NCBI RefSeq assembly: GCF_958979055.1
Contig: NC_084891.1
Location: 26,931,501 to 26,995,500, forward strand
Direction of reading: 5' to 3'
From: Alnus glutinosa
Lineage: Eukaryota; Streptophyta; Magnoliopsida; Fagales; Betulaceae
DNA: 64,000 nucleotides
Every line of letters starts with the position of its first letter. Position 1 is the stretch's first letter. The position numbers and the translations under genes are program-made. The notes below the pieces were generated by a model. The model was not told the DNA's origin, ran no database searches, and worked only from the letters and a program-made list of their open reading frames with translations. Below, piece after piece: positions 11,124-22,510 of the stretch.

Positions 11124-11229
11124 AATCCTCCGTTCCGGGTTTATGATCAATTCCTCACTCAGACGCAGGACCCACTTAGTTCAATCTTTCTCCGTTGTGT
11201 TTCTCTACTGGTTCTATGTGTTTTCATAA
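11104..11229 (+). promoter_or_regulatory. Sucrose-control conserved peptide uORF (SC-uORF)
   Basis: This 41-codon ORF in the bZIP leader starts MSPVLSEILRSGFMINSS, contains RRRTHLVQSFSVVFLYWFYV and ends one Ser after a final Phe. It is the hallmark peptide of group-S1 bZIP mRNAs. In that family the nascent peptide stalls the ribosome when sucrose is high and so represses translation of the main ORF. Its stop lies about 200 nt before the main start codon. The peptide match is seen directly; the sucrose response is inferred from the family. Confidence 0.96.
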
Positions 11230-11431
11230 ATAATCTTTCACCCCTGCTTGAGTTATATATAATACAATAGGTATTACATATATTAGTATCTGAATTAGCA
11301 TAATACTAGTACTACTGTTATTTGGGTCCAGGGTTTTTAATTCCCCAAGGTTTCTTGAATCTTAATATCTTGTTTTTTTTTTTTCGTTCTGGGTAAGTAA
11401 TCTCTTCCGTCTGGAAAGAAAGAAAAAAATT

Positions 11432-11899
11432 ATGGCTTCCTCTAGTGGAAATTCCTCAGGCTCCACACCAACTCAGAACTCTGGGTCGGAGGAGGATTTG
11501 CAGCTGTTGATGGATCAGAGAAAAAGGAAAAGAATGCAATCGAATCGGGAATCGGCGAGGAGATCCCGAATGCGAAAACAGAAGCAGCTGGACGATCTGA
11601 TGGCCCTAGTGGCAGATCTCAGGAAGGACAAAAACCAAATCATGACAAGCATAAACCTCACCACCCAACACTACATAAATGTCGAGGCCGAGAATTCCAT
11701 CCTGAAGGCTCAAGTGATCGAACTGAGCCAAAGGCTAGACTCTCTCAATGAGATCCTCAATTACATCAACACAAACAGTGGGGTGTACGAGACCGATCAG
11801 ACCCTTCAGACAAGTGCTGACAGCTGCATGATGAACCCCTTGAACTTGCTCTATCTTAACCAACCCATCATGGCTTCTGCAGATATGTTTCGGTATTGA
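11432..11899 (+). CDS. bZIP44: bZIP transcription factor, group S1
   Basis: The protein has 155 residues from a single exon, typical of group S1. The basic region spans residues 30-50, with the invariant N-x7-R as Asn38 and Arg46 in SNRESARRSRMRKQK. A long leucine zipper follows in register (Leu56, Leu63, Ile70, Val84, Leu91, Leu98, Leu105). The C-terminus has the S1-type NQPIMASA motif. It should bind ACGT-core and related promoter elements in the nucleus, as a homodimer or with group-C bZIPs, and control genes of amino-acid and sugar metabolism under low energy. Translation is probably repressed by sucrose through the uORF at 11104-11229. The start was chosen as the first in-frame ATG after that uORF. 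The choice of bZIP44 over bZIP11 or bZIP2 rests on the MNPLNL...NQPIMASA tail and on neighbouring genes; the subgroup is sure, the exact orthologue less so. Confidence 0.93.
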   Translation: MASSSGNSSGSTPTQNSGSEEDLQLLMDQRKRKRMQSNRESARRSRMRKQKQLDDLMALVADLRKDKNQIMTSINLTTQHYINVEAENSILKAQVIELSQRLDSLNEILNYINTNSGVYETDQTLQTSADSCMMNPLNLLYLNQPIMASADMFRY

Positions 11900-12759
11900 T
11901 CATCATCATCATCACCATGGGACTGAAAAAGCTTCAAAATAGTCAATTTATGGTTGTCTTTGTATTATTCTTCGGTGGTGTTTTGTTCATGTCTTCATGG
12001 TCTCAATGAGTGGAAATGCATGGTTTTGTTTTATTGCTAAAAAAAAAAAGAAAAAAAAACAGTAAATATTTTGCTTTGCTTTATTAGCACCTAGGAAGAA
12101 GCAGTGACTGAGAGAGAATGATGACGGTCCTCATAGAAAAGGGACCCAATAAATGGGGTTCTTGGTTTGTAAAATGGGTCATCATAGACATGGTGTAAAG
12201 GGCTTTTAATGTATGATGTCACTCTGGTTATTTTAGTATTTGTATTAATCTTCATGTCTTTCGCAGCAATTTTCTTCTTCTTCTTCTTCTTCTTCTTCTT
12301 TACACAGAATCTATTATATGTTTTTTTTTTTTTGCCCTTTTTTTATATAATAATTTGCTTGGCATAATGATTTAATATCATCCTCGTTCATATATGTTTG
12401 TCCATATCTATGTGTGAGTATGGGAAATATTAAAATTATTGTCATCGATCAAGTGTTTTACTGCTTCTTGAGAGTTACTAGGATGCACTCAAGTTGCCTT
12501 GGTCTTTACTTCTTATTTTCTCTGTTTTTTTGTTTACAGGATCTGATCACGTTTGTCATGTTAGATTTTATATGAGCCGTAATGCTAGTATATATTTAAG
12601 ATTTAAGATTAGAATGGAAGTGGAGATTATTTCTTCAATTTCATTTTTGTTTTGCGCACATACCCCGTGTGCCGTTGGCCTGTTGGCTAGGGAATGATAC
12701 ACTAAGATGATTTATTTATTCGAATTTGGGGGAAAATATATTTAGACCCCACAAATTGT
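11900..12759 (+). other. bZIP 3' UTR and gene-free downstream sequence
   Basis: This holds A-rich 3' UTR sequence (about 12040-12060), a (TTC)n microsatellite at 12271-12300 and otherwise AT-rich sequence. No second gene is seen. Confidence 0.55.
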
Positions 12760-12764
12760 ACATT

Positions 12765-13640
12765 TTTTTTTTGGCACTTAGAGTCCGTTTGGTTCTCCGA
12801 TTTTGGAGGTCAAAAGTACATTTTAAACAAAATTACTAATAGTCTCGTTCAGGAGTGCAATTTTAAAAAAGACGGATTGAACACGTAGAAAGTAGAAGAA
12901 TTTACATTTTCAATATTGCATGCAAGAGATTATACGTGTTTTTAAAAATGTACAATTTTAAAAGGTTAAATTACAATTTTACCTAATATTTAAATTGCGT
13001 TTTAAAAAAAAATTGTATTTTCAAATTGCACGTTTTAAAATTATAAAGTCAAACAGACCATTGGTTCATCAAACTTTAATTTAAAAAATAACACTTGACT
13101 TTAACTATCAATCCATCATAAGGTACATCCTTTGTTAGCATCACATTAAAATGGATAGAAAAATGTCTTGCGGGATGTACATGTGAATTATTTTACTTGA
13201 ACTACCCAAGTTACCCTTATATATGATTAAAAAATTAAAATAATTAAAAAAAATTACGATAATGGATGGCCGCGGGGGGGTGTTGTTCGGCGACACCCTT
13301 GATCAGTTAAGGGTGGCCAAACCACCCCCATAGCCAATAGGGGTGGTTCTTCCATCTCATTGATAGCTGTAAAGTAGTTCTATGATGGTTCAGCAACTCT
13401 CTAACTATTTCAAGGATGGTTGAATCAACCCTTCAAATTTTTATTTATTTATTATTAATAGATAATTTTCAAGGTTATTTGGGTAGATTAAACTAAAAAA
13501 TTTTTACGTGCGCGTCACGTGTGGCATTTTTTCATCCATTTTAATGCCAGATGCTAACGGAAGGTAAAACTTATAACGACGCAGTAATTGAAGAGTCGTA
13601 TCACCTTTTAAAGTTCAGTAGTTTAAGTGCCAAATGATTG
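12765..13640. mobile_element. Mutator-like MITE interrupted by a second MITE
   Basis: The left end TTGGCACTTAGAG and the right end (complement TTTGGCACTTAAACTAC) are inverted. After skipping a nested block at 12780-13063 the left arm resumes at about 13064 and mirrors the right arm through GTTAGCATC...CATTAAAATGGAT. The exact termini and target duplication were not resolved. The interior has GGGGTGGTT-type repeats (13270-13350) and no reading frame of interest. Confidence 0.6.
12780..13063. mobile_element. Nested MITE related to the GTTTGGGATTGCGATTT family
   Basis: It begins GAGTCCGTTTGGTTCTCCG and ends with the near-complement AAGTCAAACAGACC. Internal TTTTAAAA/GCAATTTTA words resemble those at 38259-38528. 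It sits within the left arm of the 12765-13640 element, whose arm is continuous without it. Confidence 0.55.
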
Positions 13641-14138
13641 GTGATTTGAGAGGACACATTGTATTTTTCCTTTGAATTGAAAAAAAAAACCTTTAACCTC
13701 CAAAACAGGTGTCATTGATATATGTAAGAGCCAAGAGGTATCCTAAGTTTGCAAGCTTGATATATACTCTTTTGCACGTACGCCTCACAGTATGGTCTGG
13801 GTAAAGGTAAGCTAACATGGAGGATATTTGCCTAAATTTTGTTAAAATCTTCTAGAAAATGTTGTCGTGGTTATTGTTGTAAATTGTTGACTTTGACTGA
13901 AGGGCATAAGAGAGAAACAGCCTGTATGGCTGCGTATCTATATATTTCAGTAGGAATTGCTTAACTGGTTGAGAACTAATATTAGTTGTCCATTCTTTAC
14001 GTCTGAGGCAATTAATTTCGGGGGGATCAGCTTTATTTTCTTATTGGATTATGGTAAAAGAAATTTGGACTTCAAAGCTGCAATCTAATAATTATCAAAT
14101 TGATTGTTACCAGCTTTTGGAGATGAGAGGTAATTTTC

Positions 14139-14257
14139 GTACATCACATGTACAACAAGGGTACAACATCCCTCTCACATGGGGTGGGCCCCACACACAC
14201 TGTAGGGCCCACCCCATGTGAGAGGGGTGTTGTACCCTTGTTGTACATGTGATGTAC
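14139..14257. mobile_element. Near-perfect 119-bp hairpin (foldback MITE)
   Basis: GTACATCACATGTACAACAA on the left is matched base for base by its complement on the right. The arms run about 53 bp with only one or two mismatches and close on a loop of about 13 bases near 14193-14205. There is no coding potential. A transcript of it would form a long perfect stem of the kind plant Dicer-like enzymes process. A decayed relative lies at 45352-45470. Confidence 0.85.
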
Positions 14258-14525
14258 ATTTATCAATTTCTTTTGGAGATTTAAAGGAAAATTAATGTAT
14301 ACCCACGCTTCACATGGCAATCCACCTCAACACGTCACTCCTCTTTCAAATAAAGGGTGAGGATTGAAACACGTCACTTCCTTCTAAATGGAACTAATAA
14401 AGAAGGTACGTTTAACGTTGTTTGGACCAAGAGTAGCATCTATAGCTAGCCTACAGGCAGCTTGATTCCCGCCTCCTGCCTCCTCCGCTCTGCTCACGTC
14501 CACGCCCATTACGCCCCTTCCATAA

Positions 14526-14911
14526 GAGCACTAGCAGCAGATTCCTAACCATTTTCCCTATATTTAGGGAACAAAACTACTTTTTGCTTTCCTATAAAAA
14601 AATACCCCACAATAGATTCCCTTACATTTCCCTATATCAATTAAATATTATTTTTTTACTATTATTTTATTATTTTTCTCTCTTTCCTACTTTTTCTCTC
14701 TTTCCTATATCAATTAATTATACTTCTTTTATATTAAAATAATACATAGGGAATGAATAGTAGACATGTATACATTGGGAATCACTATTCATTCCCAACC
14801 CCCTGATTTAAATATAGGGCATCTGCTGTGTGAGGTTTTTTGATGTTTTTCATGAAATTTTCCCTAAATATAGGGAAGGGAACCAATATAGGGTAACTGC
14901 TACTAGTGCTC
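14526..14911. mobile_element. PIF/Harbinger (Tourist-like) MITE, 386 bp
   Basis: The termini GAGCACTAGCAGCAG and (complement) GAGCACTAGTAGCAG are flanked by TAA on both sides (14523-14525 and 14912-14914). The inverted similarity continues inward through CCCTATATTTAGGGAA. Non-coding. Confidence 0.82.
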
Positions 14912-14914
14912 TAA

Positions 14915-15751
14915 GCTGCCATGAAGAGCTTGGGCCCCACGGCCAACGCCTCCATCTCAACCTTTGAAGTCCGTGCCATCGACGACGATGTATAATTAGG
15001 CTCCGCGGGCTGTTCTTACTAATGGCACAATTCATTAGATTTAAGATGCTCACGGCGGTGAGAATAATTATAATGCTGAAAAAGTTTTATCCTTATGTAT
15101 TTTTTCGTGGCGGAATAAGTTGTCCGTTGAGGACGACCGGCAGGAAAACAAGCCTAGCTAGCACTGTCGGAGACACCAACGACATGGACACTCCCATGGA
15201 TATTACGTACTAGCACATTTTCATGGATAAAATTTTTATTAATTTTACTGTTCAAATTATTAATAATCTAAACATCCAATGTGAGAATTTTTTTAAAAGC
15301 CTACCTACACAAACAAGTCTTACACAATGAACAAATCGAACAGATAAATTTTATAAAAATTCTCTTACATTTCCGGTCAAAATTACTTATTATTCATATT
15401 ATCCATCAATTTGAGTGCCGGTAAATAAAGATACCGATCATATCATGATAAGTTAAATAATAGTATCATCGAAGAAAGATAAATTTTAGTAGAGAAAATA
15501 TAGATAATTAATCCCATCCGTATCTTCCCCACTCATTTGGTTGTTGTGCCAATTGCTCGGTGCTCTAATGACCAATAATAGACCGTTACGCCATAGAATG
15601 GTGTAGGAAGCTAGAGAGAGTTCATATTCAAATTCTTAACAGACAATATTATGTCTCTGGTTTGTGCAGAAATGAAACAATCGAAATCCAGCTATTGTCC
15701 TGCCTAGGAGTTCATGCATGTCAATAACAAATGCGGTTGATTAAAAAAAAT
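14915..15751. other. Gene-free stretch
   Basis: Short open frames overlap here on both strands but none has exon-like composition or a recognisable domain. No repeat boundary is clear. Confidence 0.5.
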
Positions 15752-16238
15752 ACTATAATTTACCTTCTCAATTTACCATTTTTGTTGCAATGTCCCATAA
15801 TCTTTTCAATTTGATTATTGTATGAGACCAATTTGATATCGGAGTTGAAATATTCCGTCTCTGATAGCAATTTCCGTTTGGTCAGACGGCAAACATATCA
15901 CGTAATCCACACGTGATATCAAAATAACCATTATACCCTCACAAAAATTTTAAAAGCCAAGATTGGATTTGGGTAGACCCACGGCCAGGCTATGGCTCTA
16001 ATGCAACCCACGGCTGGCCCTAGGTCGTTTTTTCCATTTCTTAATTTTTTATTGCATTTTTTTTTCTTCCAATTTGTCACGTGCAAATATTCATTATACC
16101 CCTCTATTCTACTAGGATAACAGAAAATTTTAACTGAGGGAGCAATTGCAAATTCAATGGTAGATTAAGAGGGTAAATCAACTAAATTGAAAGATTGTGA
16201 AGACATTGTAATAATAGTGGTAGATTGAGAGAGATAAA
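15752..16238. mobile_element. MITE with long inverted ends, about 490 bp
   Basis: The left arm (TTTACCTTCTCAATTTACCA, then GCAATGTC and CAATCTTT-like words) is mirrored by the right arm, whose complement reads TTTATCTCTCTCAATCTACCA. Arm length and the AT-rich non-coding interior resemble the two Mutator-type MITEs of this window, but no target duplication was established. Confidence 0.58.
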
Positions 16239-16889
16239 CAGGGATGGAGCCAGAAGTTCTTATGGGCAGGGGCCAATGGCCAAAAAATTTTTTTTGGTAG
16301 GGGCTAAATAAGCTAAATTTTTATTTTTATCTTATATTTTTTAATTTTTTAGAAAAAAAAAAAAAATTCTACCTAATAATTATTATTTTTTTTAGGAAAT
16401 TGTGGGGCCCCCCCTCCCTCCCTCCCTCCCTCCGCCCTTGGAGATAAATGTAGATTTCTAGAAAAAAAAAGAAACAAACACTTCGACTTCTATAGCATAT
16501 TAGCATGGACGAAATAAAGATTTCTCATTCGGATGACCAAAATATGAATTAGGGGTTAAACCCAATTTGTATAAGGGCTAAGCCTAATTTTTAAACTCAA
16601 TATATATTTTAAACTTAATATATATACATATAACTCAATAAAAAAAAATTAAGATAAAATTCAAAAACCAAGGGGGATAGTCCCCCTATTGGCCTATAGG
16701 TAGTTTCGTTCCGATTCTATAGTGTTTACTTTTAGAGTACTAATAGGGATAATACACCTTTTATTTTTACAAGTTCCTTAATCCAACCACACTAATCATA
16801 TCAACTATTAAACAATTAAATTTGGTTGTAGTTGACCAATGCCATTTTGTAAGTTTACGGGATACTTACCACGTCATTCATTAAACAAT

Positions 16890-17058
16890 TGGAGATATGA
16901 TTCCCTATCAACTTTTCATACAACTAAAAACACAACTAAGTTATATGGCAGAGAATCATAGGATAGTTATGATTTTTTTTTTTTGTTTTTTCAAAAAGCC
17001 TATAATTCCCTACCACATAGGATAGTTGTGTGAAAAGTTGACAGAGAATCATACCTCA
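16890..17058. mobile_element. Short foldback MITE
   Basis: GATATGATTCCCTATCAACT on the left is mirrored by the right end, whose complement starts GGTATGATTCTCTGTCAACT and continues through TTTTCACACAACTATCCTAT. A T-rich spacer separates the arms. Confidence 0.6.
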
Positions 17059-17356
17059 ATTTATAATACGTACCAAAGGTATTTTCCTTATTTTTAGGTA
17101 TTAGAAATTGTTGTTCCCTTAATTAGGACAAGAAGGCTTAATCTTTATTCAGATTATATAGTCTGAATTAAAAATAAATGTAATTAAAATAATTGCAAAT
17201 TACTATTAAAAAAAAGAAAGGCAAAAGATAATTCGCACATTGTTTAACCCTCTCTACCGAAAGTCATCGAAAAAGAGAAGCTCGTGGTTCGTTGTTTGAA
17301 CACAATGTCTTGCACGATCAACAAATCCGTACTTTAAATCATTATTGACTTGCTTT

Positions 17357-17358
<2 letters not shown>

Positions 17359-17429
<71 letters not shown>
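17359..17429. repeat. (TA)n microsatellite, about 70 bp
   Basis: An alternating TA tract. Any translated frame here is only Tyr-Ile repeat. Confidence 0.97.
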
Positions 17430-17433
<4 letters not shown>

Positions 17434-17719
17434 TATTTATTTTTTTATTTCAATCATATGAGTTTCTATAAAATTCATATTAAAATACCAGTTATGTACT
17501 TGCTTAGCGCTGACCCTCTAGCTCCAAAAGTGCGGGGCTGCGAGCCTGCGGAGCATGATCCATTATGATTTATGAGTTTATTTGCACCCTTTTATTTATT
17601 TATTTTGTCAGAAAAGGCATGGACTTAAATTTTGTTATCAGAGTGGCCGAATTATAATGAAAATATTTAGGGAGGTCGTCATTAATAAAATAAAATACAA
17701 AATTCCTTATTTTTATTTA

Positions 17720-18240
17720 GGGATAATTATACCATTGGTCTATGGGGTATGCCATAATTACGAATTACTCCCTATGGTTTAAAAAGTTTATGGGAAGTCC
17801 TTGTGGTAAACTATAATTATAAATTGATCTCTGGAGTCAAATTCCGTTAAAATTGTTGACATATTTTGTTAAATGTCACGTTAGCGCCACATCAAACCAA
17901 TAAAATGGCGACACGTGTCCATCTTAATAAAAAAATATAAATTTATTAAAAAAACTTTTTTTAAAAAAGAATTAAAATGAAAAAAGAAAAAGAAAAAGAA
18001 AACACATAAACAAATTTATATTTTTTTATTTTATATGGACACATGTCGCCATGTTATTGGTTTGATGTGGCGCTGACGTGACATTTAACAGAATCTGTCA
18101 AATTTTTTAACATAATTTGACTTCAGTGATCGATTTGTAATTATAGTTTATTACCACAATGACATTCTATGAACTTTTTAAATCATAGGGAGTGATTCAT
18201 AATTATGGCATATTTCAAAGACCAGTAGTGTAATTATTCA
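17720..18240. mobile_element. Mutator-type MITE with 9-bp target duplication
   Basis: The element starts GGGATAATTATACCA and ends with the near-complement TGTAATTATTCA. Its arms are inverted over more than 200 bp each (for example CCACATCAAACCAATAA and its complement TTATTGGTTTGATGTGG). The perfect 9-bp duplication TTTTATTTA flanks it (17711-17719 and 18241-18249), as expected for Mutator-like insertion. No transposase is encoded. Confidence 0.9.
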
Positions 18241-18249
18241 TTTTATTTA

Positions 18250-19730
18250 ACAAATTTTGGTGGGGTTGGAGGGGCCATGCCCGGGCGTCTTTGACGAGAG
18301 GAATGAATGACTAAGAAATAACTCATTCTATATAAAGATCTCTATTAATTTTTAATGTAAACATATTATTTATTAAATCATTAGTTGTGCAAGAAGCTTA
18401 AGCTTGTAGAAAATAATAAATTTAATTAATATTTTAATTATTCCCTTCACTTGTAGGGCAAGAAAACACAGGAAATATTTAACTGAAATTGAGGTTGAAG
18501 TATAGAGTCTAGATTCGAATTCTCATATATGTAATAACATATCGTATCCTATATATATAAAATTCGTAACTGTACTTCCTTTTTTTTTTACATGTTCACA
18601 TAAAAAGGGGGAATGGAGATTCAATTGATTGAGCTACTTTTTGGAAACAATCCGTAGCTGTACTTCTGTATGTTAGATTGAAGAGATTTAAAAAATTGTG
18701 GCCATTTGAATTTTATGCATTGTGAATGTGGAAGTTTTGTTGTCGAATTAGTGAATCACGTTAATCTCTTATATTAATTTTTCCTATCTTGTCTCTCTCT
18801 TCTATCTCACTCTTCCTAATATTTTAAAAATTAAGCTATTGTTGCCAGCAAAAAATATGCATATAAATTAAAACTTGGTGGTGGTCGATAGTTGACAGGT
18901 TCAAATTTCATAGTATTGGTTAATATTAAAGAGTTAAAAAAAAAAAGTGGTAATTCAATGGCCTCAAATAAATTTTTAAGTGATTGTGCATGTACTACAG
19001 TGAGATTTCGACTCTCGAAATAAAAACCTTTAATTTTATTAGTATTAGCAACCTTGAGTTTCTCACAAGTCCCTTGATAGGGTTGGGTCAGGCTATGGCT
19101 ATGTCAGATTTGAGGGAACACTTGTGATTTTTATTGTTTAGGCCTCTCGTGTACGGCTCCTAGCTGGTCAGTGTTATTATTGGTCACCCTGCCTACCTGG
19201 CTACCTTTTTAATTAAAAAAGAAAAACCCATTAAACTCAATGCAGGAAGATCATGGAAATTAAAAATAATATTAAGTGCATTATGTGGGAAAGGCAAAGG
19301 AGGGTAATCACTCATCAATATCCAAACTGTACAAAAAGAACGCAAGGAAGTGGGTGAATTTAGGTAGATCATATATATATATATATATAAATATTTTTCT
19401 AGGAGATGTAATACCTAAAAAGGGAAAGCACGCAGAGAAATGAGAATGATGAAATCGTTTGTCATGCCTTTCTATGTATGGATTTTGGTTGCACGATAGA
19501 AAAAGTTTTAGAAGAAAGTAACAATGAAATTAGGAGATGATGAGAGCATGAGGGCAGCCATTAATGGAAAGGCACGCCTGAACTTAAGAGAATGGTGTCG
19601 TTTTCTCAATCCTAAATCTCTTGAGTTTAGTGGGAGGTCAATAGTTTAAAATGGCTCAATGTAGTACCTAAAGGTCGTGCAAATTAATGATACTTGCAAG
19701 TGGGCGAATTGGGTCATTGATGCTGCTCAC

Positions 19731-19734
<4 letters not shown>
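18250..19734. other. Gene-free stretch with SINE-like scraps
   Basis: AT-rich with no exon. Around 18585-18660 a poly-T followed by ACATGTTCACATAAAAAGGG and GAGATTCAATTGATTGAGCTA resembles a heavily decayed minus-strand copy of the SINE at 19735-19873. Confidence 0.45.
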
Positions 19735-19784
<50 letters not shown>

Positions 19785-19873
19785 GTCTATACAAGAAGGG
19801 GAGAAGAGATTAAACTAGTGATCTCCGCTTCATAAGGCATGGTCCCTAGCCGATTGAATTATCCATTAAAAAT
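19735..19873 (-). mobile_element. tRNA-derived SINE with long poly-A tail
   Basis: On the minus strand this has a pol III A-box region, a B-box region around GATCACTAGTTTAATC, the family 3' body CCCCTTCTTGTATAGACATG and then an A run of about 45 (poly-T at 19735-19779 on the plus strand). It is flanked by TGCTCACAAG (19724-19733) and TGCTCACAAA (19874-19883), an imperfect target-site duplication. It is related to the younger copy at 31844-31956. Confidence 0.75.
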
Positions 19874-20216
19874 TGCTCACAAAATTTTAATTACAACAAG
19901 AAACAAGTTAAGTGTGTGATTGATAATATATTCAGTCAGTATGGTTGGTGAGGAGTGCTTCTCCTAACGTGCAATTAAATATTAAGGCTTACATAAGCGC
20001 AATTTCCATGTAATTATGAGTGTTGATAGGGTAAAACAGATTTTATTAATTTTTTTTTTGTTTTTTCAATCTTATTTTTCAAATTAACTTAGCAATCTAT
20101 GTGATATTTATTTGCTTCCCCCCTCCCCTCCCCTTTCTCAACGGACATGGTTAATGTGTGTTCAACGTCCATTCTCATCTGGGATGGACTGAAAGAGGAT
20201 TTGGAGGGCTCCTTAT

Positions 20217-20402
20217 TAGGGCTAGCAATTTTGACACGACCCATAAACTTGACACACTCAACACGAAATTAATAGGTTAAGGTTGATAGATATATTTGAC
20301 ATGTTTAATTAAATGTGTTGTATTATGATTGACCTATATAGTCTTATATCCATGTCTCAACATGATGCAAACTCGACATGCGAACACAAATTGCCACCCT
20401 TA
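20217..20402. mobile_element. Short hAT MITE, same end family as 5473-6873
   Basis: The ends are TAGGGCTAGCAATTTTGACA and, in complement, TAAGGGTGGCAATTTGTG, matching the termini of the 1.4-kb hAT element. The flanks share CTCCT (CTCCTTAT and CTCCTCCC), a weak remnant of an 8-bp duplication. Only about 186 bp long and non-coding. Confidence 0.7.
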
Positions 20403-21567
20403 CTCCTCCCACACAAAAAAAAAAAAAAAAAATAAAAAATAACTTTTTCCATATTTAGGTTATATATATTAGGTATGATCCCCTTAATCTGCCCATTTAG
20501 AGTTAAATTTCTAGTTTCGTCTCTTATTTCCATTCATTTGGTGTTAAAAGCGTGTGAATATTTAACAAACAAGTTTGTCATGTTCTATTTGGTAGAACAA
20601 ATTTCAGGACAGAGTTTCTTTTGTATTTCTGTCTTGTAGTCTTCATAATGCTTAGATAATTCATGTAATTGAATAAATATACTCCATTTTTTATAGAGTT
20701 GGACGTAACTCCCTCAAATTTTCCTTGCCACTTATTTGGTTTTTAAATCATGGGCTTGGCAAAGGCAAGGGACCCCCTGAAAGTTGAAACAACATATGAT
20801 AACCAAGCACCTGATGTACTTAATTAAAGTTACTTTTGAAAATTGCCCGCAGCACGCAAGGAATCAATGAGTATGATGCGAGACAAAAATGGTATGCCCA
20901 CCTAAATATAGAAATAATCCAAAGAGTCTGAGTGGTACGAAACACCGAAGCAATTCGCCCAATATTTAATATGGGCGCATCATGGTTTGGGGTCCCTTTG
21001 TCCACAAAAAGCAAAAGCATTGCTCAAGTTTGGAAGTATCTTCTCAAATTACCTGCCAGTGGTCCTCTCAGTCTTCGGCGTGGGCCGGTATTTCAACCAA
21101 CATAATGCTTGAAAGTAGCCCATGAACACACTGCTTTGTTTGGGTCAGGGTGGGCAGTCAAAACCAAGCTGCAAGTCCACCCACATGCATGCATTCATAT
21201 AAAGACAGGACACAGGTCAACCTGTAAGCCCCTTTAGGCTTGAAAGAAATAGGAATATATACCATGAACATTAGAACAGAAAATTGGAGATCTGAATGTA
21301 TATTCTTGCTTTGAGCACTTAAGAATTCATAAGAAGAAAGTTCCACATAGCATGAAATTAACATGCAAAAACTATCACAGCAGTAGTCATGGATAACCAA
21401 ACAATTGAAAAGAGGATCCTGCAACAGCACAAACATAACTCATCCATTGAAAAAATTTACACAAAGCAGGTTTTAACAACAAAAGAAGCTCCTGCTAACA
21501 GAGTCTGTCGTACAACAAAAGCGAACAAAATGGAACGGTAACTGAATTCTGTCTTATGCTTTCCATA
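20403..21567. other. Intergenic and TIC20 3' UTR
   Basis: No exon was found. The last few hundred bases before 21568 are probably the 3' UTR of the minus-strand TIC20 gene. Open frames at 20820-21020 and 21158-21436 lack any domain. Confidence 0.5.
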
Positions 21568-22510
21568 TTAATCGTATGGAATTTGAATATATGCAGCATC
21601 ACAGATAAAAGGGATGTCAGCATACATGCCAGCAAGAGCACAACGTATACACTCCAAGACTGTGAAAAGGTAAGCAAATGCCACAGCTGTCCAGAAGTGC
21701 ATCCCCACTTTACCCCAGTACACAGCAAGAGGCATCCAACGGCTCACAGTCCCTATCACCTGCAAGGCAATCTCCAACAACATGCCCATTACCACATGAA
21801 ATCTGAAATAGTGAGGCCATTCCTTCCTTCTCACCACTCCAAGATATGCTGCAAAAAAATATGCCATCAAGAACCAGCTCGGCAACTGCCCAATGGCTAC
21901 AAGAAATGGGTAAGTTGCGAATTCAAAGTTCTCCAAGAAGGGGTGCAGGTGATATGCTGTCTCAGCATACATCCATGTCTCGTGGAGAGGCATTAAATAA
22001 GGGAGGCATGCCAATGCCCTCCACCACCATCTTGGCTTCTTGGTCATTGGAGGGAAGCGGAAACTGCTTGGAACATCCTTCGATGCTCGAGGGGGCATAT
22101 GGGATTTGCGTCGCCTTGGTAACAAGGGGATTGTGCGTAAAAGGCTACCTTGATCCCCACATAAAAGTGGGGTTGAAGCAGCTGAAAGGTGCAAGAGTGG
22201 CTTACCTACAACTGAGGGGAAAAAAAAAAAAAAATTTAAGAAATTTGAGAAGCTCCATAGCATTGGATCATCATCTGGATGAGAAATTATAAAGGCTACA
22301 AAGAATATAAGACAAAGCCGTTCATGTGCCTATAGCCAACCAAGACTTACCCTCCTGATGAGATCCCCACGAACTCATGCTTGACAATGTGGCCTTAGCA
22401 GGCAAACAAGAAATGCATGTGTAGAATGAGCCACGGGCTATGGTGGGCTTACCCGCCCTGGAATTCATAAGATCACGCCCAGAGGGAATTGTGCATCCAT
22501 TTAGTATCAT
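21568..22510 (-). CDS. TIC20-I: TIC20-I, inner-envelope protein import channel subunit
   Basis: Two coding exons on the minus strand: 22510-22351 (start codon at 22510) and 22211-21568 (stop at 21570-21568). An acceptor six bases further in (first base 22205) keeps the frame, so the protein has 265 or 267 residues against about 274 in Arabidopsis. The first 90 or so residues are a Ser/Ala/Arg-rich plastid transit peptide. The mature part starts near RASKDVPSSFRFPPMTKKPR and has four membrane helices with the hallmark CLPYLMPLHETWMYAETAY, SWFLMAYFFAAYLGVVRRKE and the C-terminal CDAAYIQIPYD. TIC20 is a core component of the chloroplast inner-membrane translocon, moving preproteins into the stroma. 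The conserved domain is intact. Its leader continues in a non-coding exon near 23730 (listed separately). Confidence 0.95.

Noticed and set aside
16240-16700. Possible transposon starting GGATGGAGCCAG with CCCTCC repeats
   Set aside because: No matching opposite end or target duplication was found.
21556-22292. Long plus-strand frames of 146 and 148 residues opposite TIC20
   Set aside because: They are antisense shadows of the conserved TIC20 exon and have no domain of their own.
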